The translations under genes and the position numbers were made by a program. This document shows, piece by piece, positions 1 through 7,194 of a stretch of DNA of 37,270 nucleotides. Each line of letters opens with the position of its first letter. Position 1 is the stretch's first letter. The DNA is from Treponema sp. (GTDB lineage: Bacteria > Spirochaetota > Spirochaetia > Treponematales > Breznakiellaceae). Where the stretch lies: contig WQXG01000032.1 of assembly GCA_009784975.1 (NCBI GenBank), positions 1 through 37,270 of the forward strand, written 5' to 3'. The notes beneath the pieces were generated by a model that did no database searches, was not told the origin of the DNA, and saw only the letters and a program-made list of their open reading frames with translations.

Positions 1-28
1 GGGAATTTAAACGTCCCTTTAAATTCCC
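1..28. repeat. 28-bp palindromic repeat, copy 1
   Basis: The arms GGGAATTTAAA and TTTAAATTCCC flank a short centre. The reverse complement of this copy matches the copy at 203-230 at about 26 of 28 positions, so the two are inverted relative to each other. Possible roles are a protein-binding operator, a small mobile or REP-like element, or an RNA hairpin. The sequence alone does not decide. The left end may be cut by the window edge. Confidence 0.6.
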
Positions 29-77
29 GATTTTAGCCAGAAAATATCCCGCGGTCAGCGGGGATTATTTGTATACT

Positions 78-108
78 ATTATAGCATTATTTTAATAAAA
101 AAAGTCAA
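78..108 (-). promoter_or_regulatory. Possible sigma-70-type promoter pointing left
   Basis: On the minus strand TTGACT (103-108) and TATAAT (78-83) are separated by 19 bp. The hexamers are good but the spacing is 1-2 bp longer than ideal. A transcript would start near 70, run through the small GC hairpin and the palindrome at 1-28, and leave the window, so no target gene can be named. Confidence 0.35.
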
Positions 109-202
109 GATGCCTCTATAAAATGTTTATTTTAATGAACATAACAACTATTTTCTGCCAGCGCCGAGGATACGTTTTACCTCAAAAAATCAGCAGATAA
201 TC

Positions 203-230
203 GGGAATTTAAAGGGACCTATAAATTCCC
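203..230. repeat. 28-bp palindromic repeat, copy 2
   Basis: This is the second copy of the palindrome at the left edge, in opposite orientation, with arms GGGAATTTA and TAAATTCCC around GGGACC. It lies just left of the pyrimidine-rich dispersed repeat. Confidence 0.6.
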
Positions 231-231
231 A

Positions 232-305
232 ACCCCTCTTCCCCCTCTTCCCTCTTCCTCTGCGTCCTCAGCGCCTCTGCGCCTCTGCGTGAGTCCTTGC
301 CAATC
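232..305 (-). repeat. Dispersed intergenic repeat, CGCAGAG family, copy 1
   Basis: Read on the minus strand this is a purine-rich sequence built from GGCAAGGACTC, then CGCAGAGG and CGCTGAGGACGC units, then GGAAGAG tracts. A related copy lies at 4765-4829 in the opposite orientation. It starts 12 bp beyond the stop codon of the MBL hydrolase gene. Short imperfect GCAGAGGC-type units like these occur in intergenic DNA of many unrelated bacteria. The function is unknown. Confidence 0.6.
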
Positions 306-316
306 CCCCGCGCGGA

Positions 317-1153
317 TTAAACCTGAAAAGCCATCCCCTCTTTAGCCATAACAATTTCCAGGGTGGCACTTTTCGCGCATTGACTTTCGTATTGGACCAA
401 CTGCCCGTCACTGTGAGTGGGCTCGTGATGAAAAAGCACCAGTTTTTTAACACCGGCTTTGGAAGCTGTCTCGATTGCGTGATCTATCGAGGAATGACCC
501 CAGCCGATGCGGTTCGGGTATTCTTCGTTTGTATACTGAGCGTCATGAATTAGAACATCGGCGCCCTTTAGGAATTGAATTATTTTTTCGTTTTCTTTTT
601 CGTCTTTAAAAGGTTCGTGATCAAAAACGAAGGCGGCGGATTTACCTTTGTAGTTAAAGCGGTAACCTAAACATAAAGTAGGATGATTTAACAGTTTTGT
701 TGTTACGGTAAGACCAGATCCCAAATCAAGGGTTGTTTCTCTTATCTCTTTATATTCAATTTTTGCGGATAATTCATCTACCCTGATAGGCCAGTAATTG
801 GGGGAAAGCTGGGTTTCAAAGATTTTTTTAAGGCTTTCTGTTTCTTCAGAAACCGCGCCTGTAATCCGCAGTTCGGCGCCGGGATTGTAGATTGGAGCAA
901 ACATCGGGAAACCCATGATATGATCCCAGTGAGTATGAGAAATAAAAAAATCAACTTTAATTTTTTTGTTTTTTGGGAATTCGTTAGCCATAAGCCAGTC
1001 GCCCAGAGGTCTTGCGCCGGAACCCAGATCGACAACAAGCAGACGATCATCCGCTCTAATTTCTATACAGGAAGTGTTTCCGCCGTAAATAACAGTATCT
1101 GGACCGGGACACGGAATAGAGCCGCGTACACCCCAAAATCGCACAGAAAGCAT
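317..1153 (-). CDS. MBL-fold metallo-hydrolase
   Basis: A 278-residue soluble protein with the metallo-beta-lactamase fold. The N-terminus carries the WGVRGSIPCPGP segment typical of the PhnP/RNase Z-like branch. The metal-binding motif HTHWDH is at residues 73-78, a further His follows KLLN near 157, an Asp lies in VFDHEPF near 178, and the C-terminal FHHEPTHSD supplies another conserved His. Proteins of this subgroup act on phosphodiester or related bonds with two metal ions. The substrate here cannot be told. No signal peptide is seen, so it should be cytoplasmic. The gene starts 42 bp after the stop of the LamG protein and may be co-transcribed with it. No clear ribosome binding site is visible. 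It is not RNase Z proper, because the usual exosite arm is not recognisable. Confidence 0.85.
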   Translation of the reverse strand: MLSVRFWGVRGSIPCPGPDTVIYGGNTSCIEIRADDRLLVVDLGSGARPLGDWLMANEFPKNKKIKVDFFISHTHWDHIMGFPMFAPIYNPGAELRITGAVSEETESLKKIFETQLSPNYWPIRVDELSAKIEYKEIRETTLDLGSGLTVTTKLLNHPTLCLGYRFNYKGKSAAFVFDHEPFKDEKENEKIIQFLKGADVLIHDAQYTNEEYPNRIGWGHSSIDHAIETASKAGVKKLVLFHHEPTHSDGQLVQYESQCAKSATLEIVMAKEGMAFQV

Positions 1154-1195
1154 ATTTTAATTATATTATATTTTAATGAATAAAATCAAGATTTT

Positions 1196-2809
1196 TCACC
1201 TGTTTAATCCGCCAAGAACCGTGCCGGCAAGCGGTCTCGCCGTTACTTCTGCGGAGAATTCCCCCGCATTATACTTCCCGCCCGGGACCCCCGCTGTTAC
1301 TCGATCATAGCCTGCGACCCTAAAATAATAAAGAGTGCCGTTTTTAAGACCGTCTATAAACACACTATTGGTCATTCCCACATCGATAGGAGAAACACCC
1401 AAAAAAGAATCCTCTCCAAAAAGCTCGCCCCGGACGGAACTGTAATAAACAAGATACCCTGCTGTATTCGCATTCGGACTATGTCTCCAGTTAAGCTGAA
1501 CACCGCCGTTTCCCGCTGTTGCAACCACATTTCTGGGCGGCAAAGGCGGCTCTCCGGGCATATAAATTATATTTAAGGTTTCAAGATACGGAGTTGTTTC
1601 ACCGTCGGCAGAAGGATAAAAATCGACCGCTATTTGAACATATCGTCCTTCTATTCCAAAAATATCAGAGCCCGGTGTAAAATTTACCCATCTTGTATTA
1701 TTTAAAAGCCAGGGATTTTCGCTGGCACGAATAAAGAAATTCATTTCTGAAGCGTCAGAAAAACGGAATGTCCCGTTTTCGCGGTATTCGCTTATGATAC
1801 CCGCTCTGCCGCCTTTAACATCGATCCTTGAAACATTGCTTAAATTATCACCAAGGTCGATAGCGCCGGTTTCCATTCTGCCGCCGAAAGAGGGGTATTT
1901 CTGGACAGAAGCGCGTCCCGCAAAAACCCTGTGGATTTTAAAATCATCCATAAGACCTTTGAAATTTTCACCAAGTAAAAAAGAACCGTTTGCGGCAATT
2001 GGAGTATAAACTTCGCTGTTTTCCCGCCCTGTCCTTGTAGCATAATTAATAGTCTGGCATATTCCGTCTGTGATATACTCTAACATTCCGGTTACAGCAT
2101 CAAAACGAATAAGATGATGGCTCCAGGTTTTGGGAACCAGAGGAGTAACCCCTGAAAACTCAATATTGATAGTATTGGCAGCATTTGTTGATGTAAAGAA
2201 ATCTGTAAATGTCCATTTAAGCCTGTTTCTGGAAGTTACGCATTGTATACTCTGCGCGGAATTGGCAGAAACCCAGGAGAATATTCTCTCGCCGTTTTCC
2301 ATATTCTGGGGATACAGCCAAAACTCTATGGTAAAATCCCCGATACGATTACCCGGCGCAAAAAGGGCATAACGGCTTTGAGGCGTAATTGTGATACGGC
2401 TGCCGGGATTGCCGAATAACGCAGCTCCCGTACCGGACCTTGCAAAAGAGCGATCAACAGGTATTACACCGGAAGCAGACACCCTGTAGCGGCCTATACT
2501 GTCATTGTACAGCCTTGCATCCCTTTCATCGAATGAAACGGACATATCGATATCTGATATTGCGGTAAAATACCCCAGCACTCCTGTCGCGGCAGAATAA
2601 CCGCTTGAAACGGCAGAAGACAAAATCAATACAGGATGAGGCCTTAATTGTCTTGCTTCTGTTACACCGTTTCTGCTTTCGGCTTTGCTCCAGGTTGCGT
2701 TTCCTCCCAGTGAATAGGTTTTTTCCCCTACCGCGAAAACACTACCGCAAACAAACAGAAAGATGTATACTGTGTGTATGAAAATAAATCGTTTTTTCAT
2801 TTTAAACAT
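1196..2809 (-). CDS. Secreted LamG-like / fibronectin type III protein
   Basis: A 537-residue exported protein. The N-terminus is a signal peptide (MKKRFIFIHT followed by a hydrophobic core, cleavage probably after SVFA). Residues ~95-300 look like a concanavalin A/LamG-type jelly roll, with the recurring FTIEFWLYPQ, WSHHLIRFD and GLMDDFKIH segments of that family. Residues ~430-525 form a fibronectin type III domain (PPRNVVAT, VQLNW, YLVYY, LKNGTLYYFRVAGYD). Such proteins bind carbohydrates or surfaces in the periplasm or outside the cell. Nothing here fixes the ligand. Two in-frame ATGs (2809 and 2800) are possible starts, and a GAGAG just upstream favours the first slightly. The gene is divergent from uvrC with only 33 bp between them, so their promoters must overlap or lie inside the genes. 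Confidence 0.75.
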   Translation of the reverse strand: MFKMKKRFIFIHTVYIFLFVCGSVFAVGEKTYSLGGNATWSKAESRNGVTEARQLRPHPVLILSSAVSSGYSAATGVLGYFTAISDIDMSVSFDERDARLYNDSIGRYRVSASGVIPVDRSFARSGTGAALFGNPGSRITITPQSRYALFAPGNRIGDFTIEFWLYPQNMENGERIFSWVSANSAQSIQCVTSRNRLKWTFTDFFTSTNAANTINIEFSGVTPLVPKTWSHHLIRFDAVTGMLEYITDGICQTINYATRTGRENSEVYTPIAANGSFLLGENFKGLMDDFKIHRVFAGRASVQKYPSFGGRMETGAIDLGDNLSNVSRIDVKGGRAGIISEYRENGTFRFSDASEMNFFIRASENPWLLNNTRWVNFTPGSDIFGIEGRYVQIAVDFYPSADGETTPYLETLNIIYMPGEPPLPPRNVVATAGNGGVQLNWRHSPNANTAGYLVYYSSVRGELFGEDSFLGVSPIDVGMTNSVFIDGLKNGTLYYFRVAGYDRVTAGVPGGKYNAGEFSAEVTARPLAGTVLGGLNR

Positions 2810-2842
2810 AGCTCTCTTTTATCAATATCGGCATAAAAAGAC

Positions 2843-4696
2843 ATGGAAAATCAATTAAATTCAGAAAATCCGGCAAAAGAAAGCGCCTTTGACGCACCGT
2901 CAGAACCCGGCGTTTATTTAATGAAAAACGAAGATTCCCAAATTATTTATATAGGCAAGGCAAAATCTTTAAAAAACAGGCTAAAATCCTATTTTTCCGG
3001 CGAAAAGGATATCAAGACTGCTACCCTGCTTAAATATGTACATTCCATAGAAACAATAATTGTCGCAAGCGAATATGATGCCCTGCTTCTGGAAAATACG
3101 CTTATAAAACAACATTCTCCCAAATACAATATCAGCCTGAAAGACGGAAAAACATATCCTGTTATCAGAATTACACATGAAGAATTTCCCCGCGTATTCA
3201 GAACCCGCCGTATTATTCAGGACAAAAGTATCTATTACGGACCCTATGCGGACGCTCATGCAGTTAACACCATAATGGAACTAATCGATAAAATTTTTCC
3301 GCTTAGAAAATGCAAAAAAATAAAAAAGAACGTCCCCATGGGGTCTCTCCCCAGGGCTCCGTGTATGTACTATCATATAGGACGATGTATGGCTCCCTGC
3401 TGCGGAAAAATCAACATGGAAGATTATGCTGTCCATGTACAGCATGTGCAAAAACTTTTATCCGGCGAAAAATCTTCTCTTATAATTGAACTAACCGCCA
3501 AAATGCACGAGGAAGCGAGAGCTTTGCAGTTTGAAAAAGCGGCATTTATCAGAAACACTATCAATGCTATAGAAAACCTTCAGTCCGGTTTTGTGGAAGA
3601 TCTAAATCCCGAAAACAGGGATTATATCGCATGGGCTTGTGAAGGCGTTTTTATTTCCATAACTGTCTTTTCCATGCGCGGCGGAAAAATGACAGGCAGA
3701 GATCTTTTTCGCACACGCTGCGCCGCCAATGAACAAGAAACCCTTGAACAATTTATCACTTCCTATTATGACAATAACAGGCACCCTCCGCTTAAAATAT
3801 TTTTTCAGGATTTTACTTTGCAAAGCGGGGAAGAAAACAAACAATTATTAAAAAACTGGTTTAAAGAACAATTCGGCTATACTCCGGAAATTTTATCCGC
3901 GAAAGACAAGCATCATAAAGCCATTCTTTCCATGGCGCATCTTAACGCGCAGGAAGATTTGCGCAAAAGAATGAAAGAAAGAGGAGCCGGCCCTGCACTG
4001 GATGAAATAACGCGAATCTTTAACTTGCAAACAAGGCCGGAGCGTATCGAAGGGTTTGATATTTCTCATCTTGGGGGCAGGCATCCTGTCGCTTCGCTTG
4101 TTTCATTTAAAAACGGAACTGCGGATCGTAAAAATTACCGTCATTTTAAATTACGCACAGTTATTGGAATAACAGATGATTATGCCGCCATGCGCGAGGC
4201 TGTCAGGCGCCGTTATTCCCGCCTTATACGCGAAGGTGCCACCCTGGGTGCAACCCTGCCCGATATGATACTTGTAGACGGCGGTTTGGGACAGGTAAAT
4301 GCCGCAAAAGGCGTACTGGATGAACTTGGCGTAAACATTTTTATTGTAGGTCTTGCCAAACGTAATGAAGAGCTATGGCTCCCCGAAGCAAAAAAGCCCG
4401 TCATTCTTTCCAGACAATCAGAAGCGCTGAAAGTTTTACAGAATATACGCGATGAATGTCATCGTTTTGCGTCAAATTTAAATACCCGTCTTCGTTCAAA
4501 AGATTTGTTTTTTACAACACTGGAATCTGTAGAAGGAATTGGTCCCAAACGCGCAGGCGCAATTATGAAGGAATACGAGTCTATCGCGGACATTGCAGCC
4601 AGCAAGCCTCACGAAATGTCAAAACGCTGCCGCATAAGCGAAGAAGCAGCCCGCGCAGTCCGCGCCGTCGCCAAATTATCACTGGAAACTATCTAA
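2843..4696 (+). CDS. uvrC: UvrABC system protein C (excinuclease subunit)
   Basis: Nucleotide excision repair nuclease, 617 residues, of normal length. The domain order is complete. It begins with an N-terminal GIY-YIG nuclease (PGVYLM, then IIYIGKAKSLKNRL), which makes the 3' cut. A Cys-rich stretch follows (PLRKCKK, then APCMYYHIGRCMAPCC), which in some UvrC proteins binds an iron-sulfur cluster. Next come a UVR motif (HEEARALQFEKAAFIRN) that contacts UvrB, the RNase H-like C-terminal nuclease (GFDISHLGGRHPVAS, DMILVDGGLGQ), and a helix-hairpin-helix end (VEGIGPKRAGAI) that binds DNA. The gene stands alone on the plus strand between an envelope protein gene and the envelope operon. No strong ribosome binding site precedes the ATG. 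Identification is secure. Confidence 0.97.
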   Translation: MENQLNSENPAKESAFDAPSEPGVYLMKNEDSQIIYIGKAKSLKNRLKSYFSGEKDIKTATLLKYVHSIETIIVASEYDALLLENTLIKQHSPKYNISLKDGKTYPVIRITHEEFPRVFRTRRIIQDKSIYYGPYADAHAVNTIMELIDKIFPLRKCKKIKKNVPMGSLPRAPCMYYHIGRCMAPCCGKINMEDYAVHVQHVQKLLSGEKSSLIIELTAKMHEEARALQFEKAAFIRNTINAIENLQSGFVEDLNPENRDYIAWACEGVFISITVFSMRGGKMTGRDLFRTRCAANEQETLEQFITSYYDNNRHPPLKIFFQDFTLQSGEENKQLLKNWFKEQFGYTPEILSAKDKHHKAILSMAHLNAQEDLRKRMKERGAGPALDEITRIFNLQTRPERIEGFDISHLGGRHPVASLVSFKNGTADRKNYRHFKLRTVIGITDDYAAMREAVRRRYSRLIREGATLGATLPDMILVDGGLGQVNAAKGVLDELGVNIFIVGLAKRNEELWLPEAKKPVILSRQSEALKVLQNIRDECHRFASNLNTRLRSKDLFFTTLESVEGIGPKRAGAIMKEYESIADIAASKPHEMSKRCRISEEAARAVRAVAKLSLETI

Positions 4697-4959
4697 TTTT
4701 ATACCACGAACCGAGGAAGAATTTTCAACCACGAACCACACGAACCAATACGAACAGGGGGTAGATTTGCCAAGACTCTCGCAGAGACGCTGAGACGCGG
4801 AGGACGCGGGGGGAAGAGGGGGGAGAGTTTTTTACCACGAACCGCACGAACCAATACGAACGGTTTTTAAGAATAGCAAACACTTAATTCTTCCGTTCGT
4901 GTGTGTTCGTGTTTTGCCAACGAAGTTTCTAGGCGGTTCGTGGTAAAGATTCTTAAATC
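4697..4959. repeat. Intergenic block of dispersed repeats between convergent genes
   Basis: Two repeat families fill the gap between uvrC and the M48 protease gene. The first, ACCACGAACC-type, is at 4703-4712, 4728-4755 and 4834-4863. The 4728 and 4834 copies agree at all but one of 28 positions. It recurs inverted at 4893-4911 and 4934-4944. The second, the CGCAGAG type, is at 4765-4829. The inverted copies can form a long imperfect hairpin over about 4834-4944 with an inner stem AAGAAT/ATTCTT, so transcripts from both flanking genes could fold and stop here. That terminator role is an inference. The repeat units themselves are visible directly. Confidence 0.75.
4765..4829 (+). repeat. Dispersed intergenic repeat, CGCAGAG family, copy 2
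   Basis: This copy begins TTTGCCAAGACTC, continues through GCAGAGACGC and GAGGACGC units and ends in a GGGAAGAGGGGGG purine tract. It is related to 232-305 in inverted orientation, sharing the order GCCAAGACTC, CGCAGAG, GAGGACGC, GGAAGAGG. It is embedded between two ACCACGAACC-type repeats. Confidence 0.6.
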
Positions 4960-5799
4960 CTACCGGCCCATAATTCTCTTAAAACGTGCCTCGCGTGCGG
5001 GATCGGAATCCGGTATCCAGTGAGTTGGCATTCTTCTTTCTGCATTGGCTATGCGCTGAACCGGCAGCGGGTGGCTGTTGTTTAAGCTGCTAAAACGCGG
5101 CCCCGTAAGCCTGTCAAGTATTTTTAATAAATCTATAAGGCTCTTTGGGCTGTATCCTGTAGACGCGAGTATCGCGATAGCATTTGCGTCAGCGTCAAAT
5201 TCCTGCAGCTGAGAAAAACCCCTGCCAAGCAAGGATTGTACAATTTGATTAATTGACTGTGTAAACTCATGCTGTTTTTCGGTTGAAACTTCCTGAGAAA
5301 TACGAGCCTGCTCGCGTGTCAGCCCCTGTGATACGCGAATATTTTTTATATCCGCGATACTGTGCTGAAGCTGAATATGCGACATTTCATGAGCGATAAT
5401 CGCGGCAAGCATATCTTCCGAGACTGTTATGTCCAAAAGACCGCGCGAAATAAAGATATGCCCTCCGGGTGTAGAAAAAGCGCAGGGAACATCAATATCC
5501 AAAACCATCACATGATAACCGCTGTACCAGTTAGGCACAGGGGAATTAATGGCTAAAGACGCGCAGATTAGATTCAAATATTCTATTACAGCGGGTTTTT
5601 CCGTATAAAGTTTATATTGGCTTAGAATATGCGCGGCGACAGTACGTCCCAAAAAGTAACTGTCCTGCATGGTAAATTCTTCCTGCGAAGCGCCTATCGC
5701 GTTATTCATGCGGGATAACGCATCACCGGGATTAAACTGCTGGGCAGTTATACTTCCCGCGATAATAAAAAATAAAATTACTAAAAATGGTTTTCTCAT
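4960..5799 (-). CDS. M48-family zinc metalloprotease, periplasmic
   Basis: A protease of 279 residues. The zinc site HEMSH sits in AAIIAHEMSHIQLQHS. A following Glu in FDADANAIAILASTGY gives the third ligand region typical of the BepA/LoiP/YggG type of M48. The start chosen is the ATG at 5799, because AAGGGGAG lies 7 bp upstream and the protein then begins with a clean signal peptide (MRKPFLVILFFIIAGSITAQ). A longer frame to 5865 would overlap the upstream gene. Relatives cut misfolded outer-membrane or lipoproteins in the periplasm. The gene starts 1 bp after the stop of the last LPP20-like gene, so it is the last cistron of that operon, and a quality-control role for those envelope proteins is a reasonable guess. 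Confidence 0.88.
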   Translation of the reverse strand: MRKPFLVILFFIIAGSITAQQFNPGDALSRMNNAIGASQEEFTMQDSYFLGRTVAAHILSQYKLYTEKPAVIEYLNLICASLAINSPVPNWYSGYHVMVLDIDVPCAFSTPGGHIFISRGLLDITVSEDMLAAIIAHEMSHIQLQHSIADIKNIRVSQGLTREQARISQEVSTEKQHEFTQSINQIVQSLLGRGFSQLQEFDADANAIAILASTGYSPKSLIDLLKILDRLTGPRFSSLNNSHPLPVQRIANAERRMPTHWIPDSDPAREARFKRIMGR

Positions 5800-5800
5800 A

Positions 5801-6571
5801 TTAATCTCCCCTTGAGACAGCCAATGTCCATACATTATTGGTAGCCGGATCTGTCCAGCTCTCAACTATATAAAAATTTCTTAATGTACAGGACGCGTTT
5901 GTTGCGGTTGTTGAAGTTATTTCAAAACCAAAAGCGCTGTAACTATTAAGATAATTATTCTGCGTATTTATTATTTGTGTCGTAATGCTTTCTATTATGC
6001 CTGTTACGGCATTTTCGTATGACCTAATCACCGCGTCAGCATGAGATGATAAAAATCCCGAATGTCCAACATATACTATATGTCCGCTTATTACAGGAGG
6101 CGTATCTACCCATTTAGGACGCTGTTTCGCGTAAGAATGTCCCATGTACCTGGGCACCGAAATATTTGCCGTATCCGCGCGGGCAACAACAAATACCGCG
6201 TTATTATTTTCAAAAGTTTTTATTATTTCCAGCCGGTCTTTGTATTTTTCCAGATCTTTGTCGTATTGGAGAGCATAATTTTTATCTGCCAAAAAATTCA
6301 TAGCATTCCCGCCGGCCTGTTCACGCCTTGTAACTGTCCCGCTTACCGAATCAAAAAAAGAAAACCTGCGCGCGGCATCGGTAAGGGCATTCTGGATTGC
6401 GTTATCATGGTTGGATAACCGGGGAGATACTCCCAAAAATACCAGAGAGCCGTTGACAAACGAGGCATCCTGTACGGCATTTTCCTGTTGTTTTAATCCT
6501 TGACAGGAAACAACAAGCAATGCCGCACAGGTAATTACGTAAAAAAATGAAGTAAAATTAAATCTGCTCAC
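5801..6571 (-). CDS. LPP20-like lipoprotein
   Basis: A 256-residue protein with a type II signal peptide; the lipobox is LVVSC with Cys at about residue 23. After it comes a region with VFLGVSPRLSNHDNAIQNALTDAARRFSFF, a pattern of a short strand, a glycine and then a helix rich in Ala and Arg, found in LPP20 and related envelope proteins. A second copy of the pattern begins at IVYVGHSGFLSSHADAVIRSYENAV, so the protein may hold two such modules. It starts with GTG, six bp after the previous stop, without a good ribosome binding site, which suggests translational coupling. Likely anchored in the outer or inner membrane. Its function is unknown. Confidence 0.7.
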   Translation of the reverse strand: MSRFNFTSFFYVITCAALLVVSCQGLKQQENAVQDASFVNGSLVFLGVSPRLSNHDNAIQNALTDAARRFSFFDSVSGTVTRREQAGGNAMNFLADKNYALQYDKDLEKYKDRLEIIKTFENNNAVFVVARADTANISVPRYMGHSYAKQRPKWVDTPPVISGHIVYVGHSGFLSSHADAVIRSYENAVTGIIESITTQIINTQNNYLNSYSAFGFEITSTTATNASCTLRNFYIVESWTDPATNNVWTLAVSRGD

Positions 6572-6577
6572 AAATCA

Positions 6578-7132
6578 TCAGTCTATTGAACGCGGTGTAG
6601 GTCTTGATTCAGTCTGAGCAATGCGATCCTGCATCATTCTGGAAGCTTCTGCTGCTCTGAAATCTGCATAGCGAGCGGCTTCGTTGTCAAATACTTCATT
6701 TACTACTCTGTTAGCATCTGCTTTTAACAAAGCAACGCGTACCCACCAGGTTCCGTCAGGCATTCTTTTCTGCGCGTTTGGAATAGCGCCGGAAAGATTC
6801 ACATTGACCAATTCCTGGGTAACTCTTTCGATTGACTGGATTGATGCTGAGTTATTTAAGGTTCCTGCTTCCCTTGCATAGTCGGTTAACATACTCTGAA
6901 CCAATGTGCTCATTTGGGCTGCGACATCTCTTCTTGCGCGTGAAATAGCAGTATCTCTGGCGAGGCTTTCATTCTGCAGCTTTGCGATACCAATTCCCCA
7001 GAAAGCATCTTCCGGCGGAAGATCATCGACCCATTCCGGTGCGTCCATTCTGGGGGCAGAAGGTGTTGAAGCGCAGCCAAACACCAGTGCCACTGCTAAG
7101 ATGGCAATAAACAATACATAGAGTTTTTTCAT
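6578..7132 (-). CDS. LPP20-family lipoprotein
   Basis: A 184-residue lipoprotein. The signal peptide ends in the lipobox VFGC. The mature part starts with a short Ser/Pro linker followed by PEWVDDLPPEDAFWGIGIAKLQNESLARDTAISRARRDVA, a textbook LPP20 module: Pro-Glu-Trp-Val, a Gly-Ile-Gly strand, then an Ala/Arg-rich helix. A later segment (DGTWWVRVALLKADANRVV) completes the fold. LPP20 was first described as a Helicobacter lipoprotein antigen; its biochemical role is not known. A good ribosome binding site (AAGGAG) lies upstream. It sits between two related genes, so the three probably arose by duplication. Confidence 0.8.
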   Translation of the reverse strand: MKKLYVLFIAILAVALVFGCASTPSAPRMDAPEWVDDLPPEDAFWGIGIAKLQNESLARDTAISRARRDVAAQMSTLVQSMLTDYAREAGTLNNSASIQSIERVTQELVNVNLSGAIPNAQKRMPDGTWWVRVALLKADANRVVNEVFDNEAARYADFRAAEASRMMQDRIAQTESRPTPRSID

Positions 7133-7194
7133 TTTTTATCTCCTTGCTTATATTTAAAGTTTCTCAAGAAACTTTTTTACAAATTACTTGCTCC

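Larger units (their letters stand above)
1..316. other. Gene-free left-edge region with palindromes and a dispersed repeat
   Basis: No credible coding region was seen on either strand. The stretch holds two copies of a 28-bp palindromic element (1-28 and 203-230), a small GC hairpin at about 46-65 (stem ATCCCGC with a GGTCA loop), a possible leftward promoter (78-108), and a pyrimidine-rich repeat at 232-305 directly behind the 3' end of the MBL hydrolase gene. Any gene served by the promoter would lie off the left edge. Confidence 0.7.

Noticed and set aside
46-65. Rho-independent terminator at the left edge
   Set aside because: The stem is short and has a mismatch, and no clear T-run follows on either strand.
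4697-4959. CRISPR array
   Set aside because: The repeats are short, uneven in spacing and occur in both orientations with no unique spacers and no cas genes.
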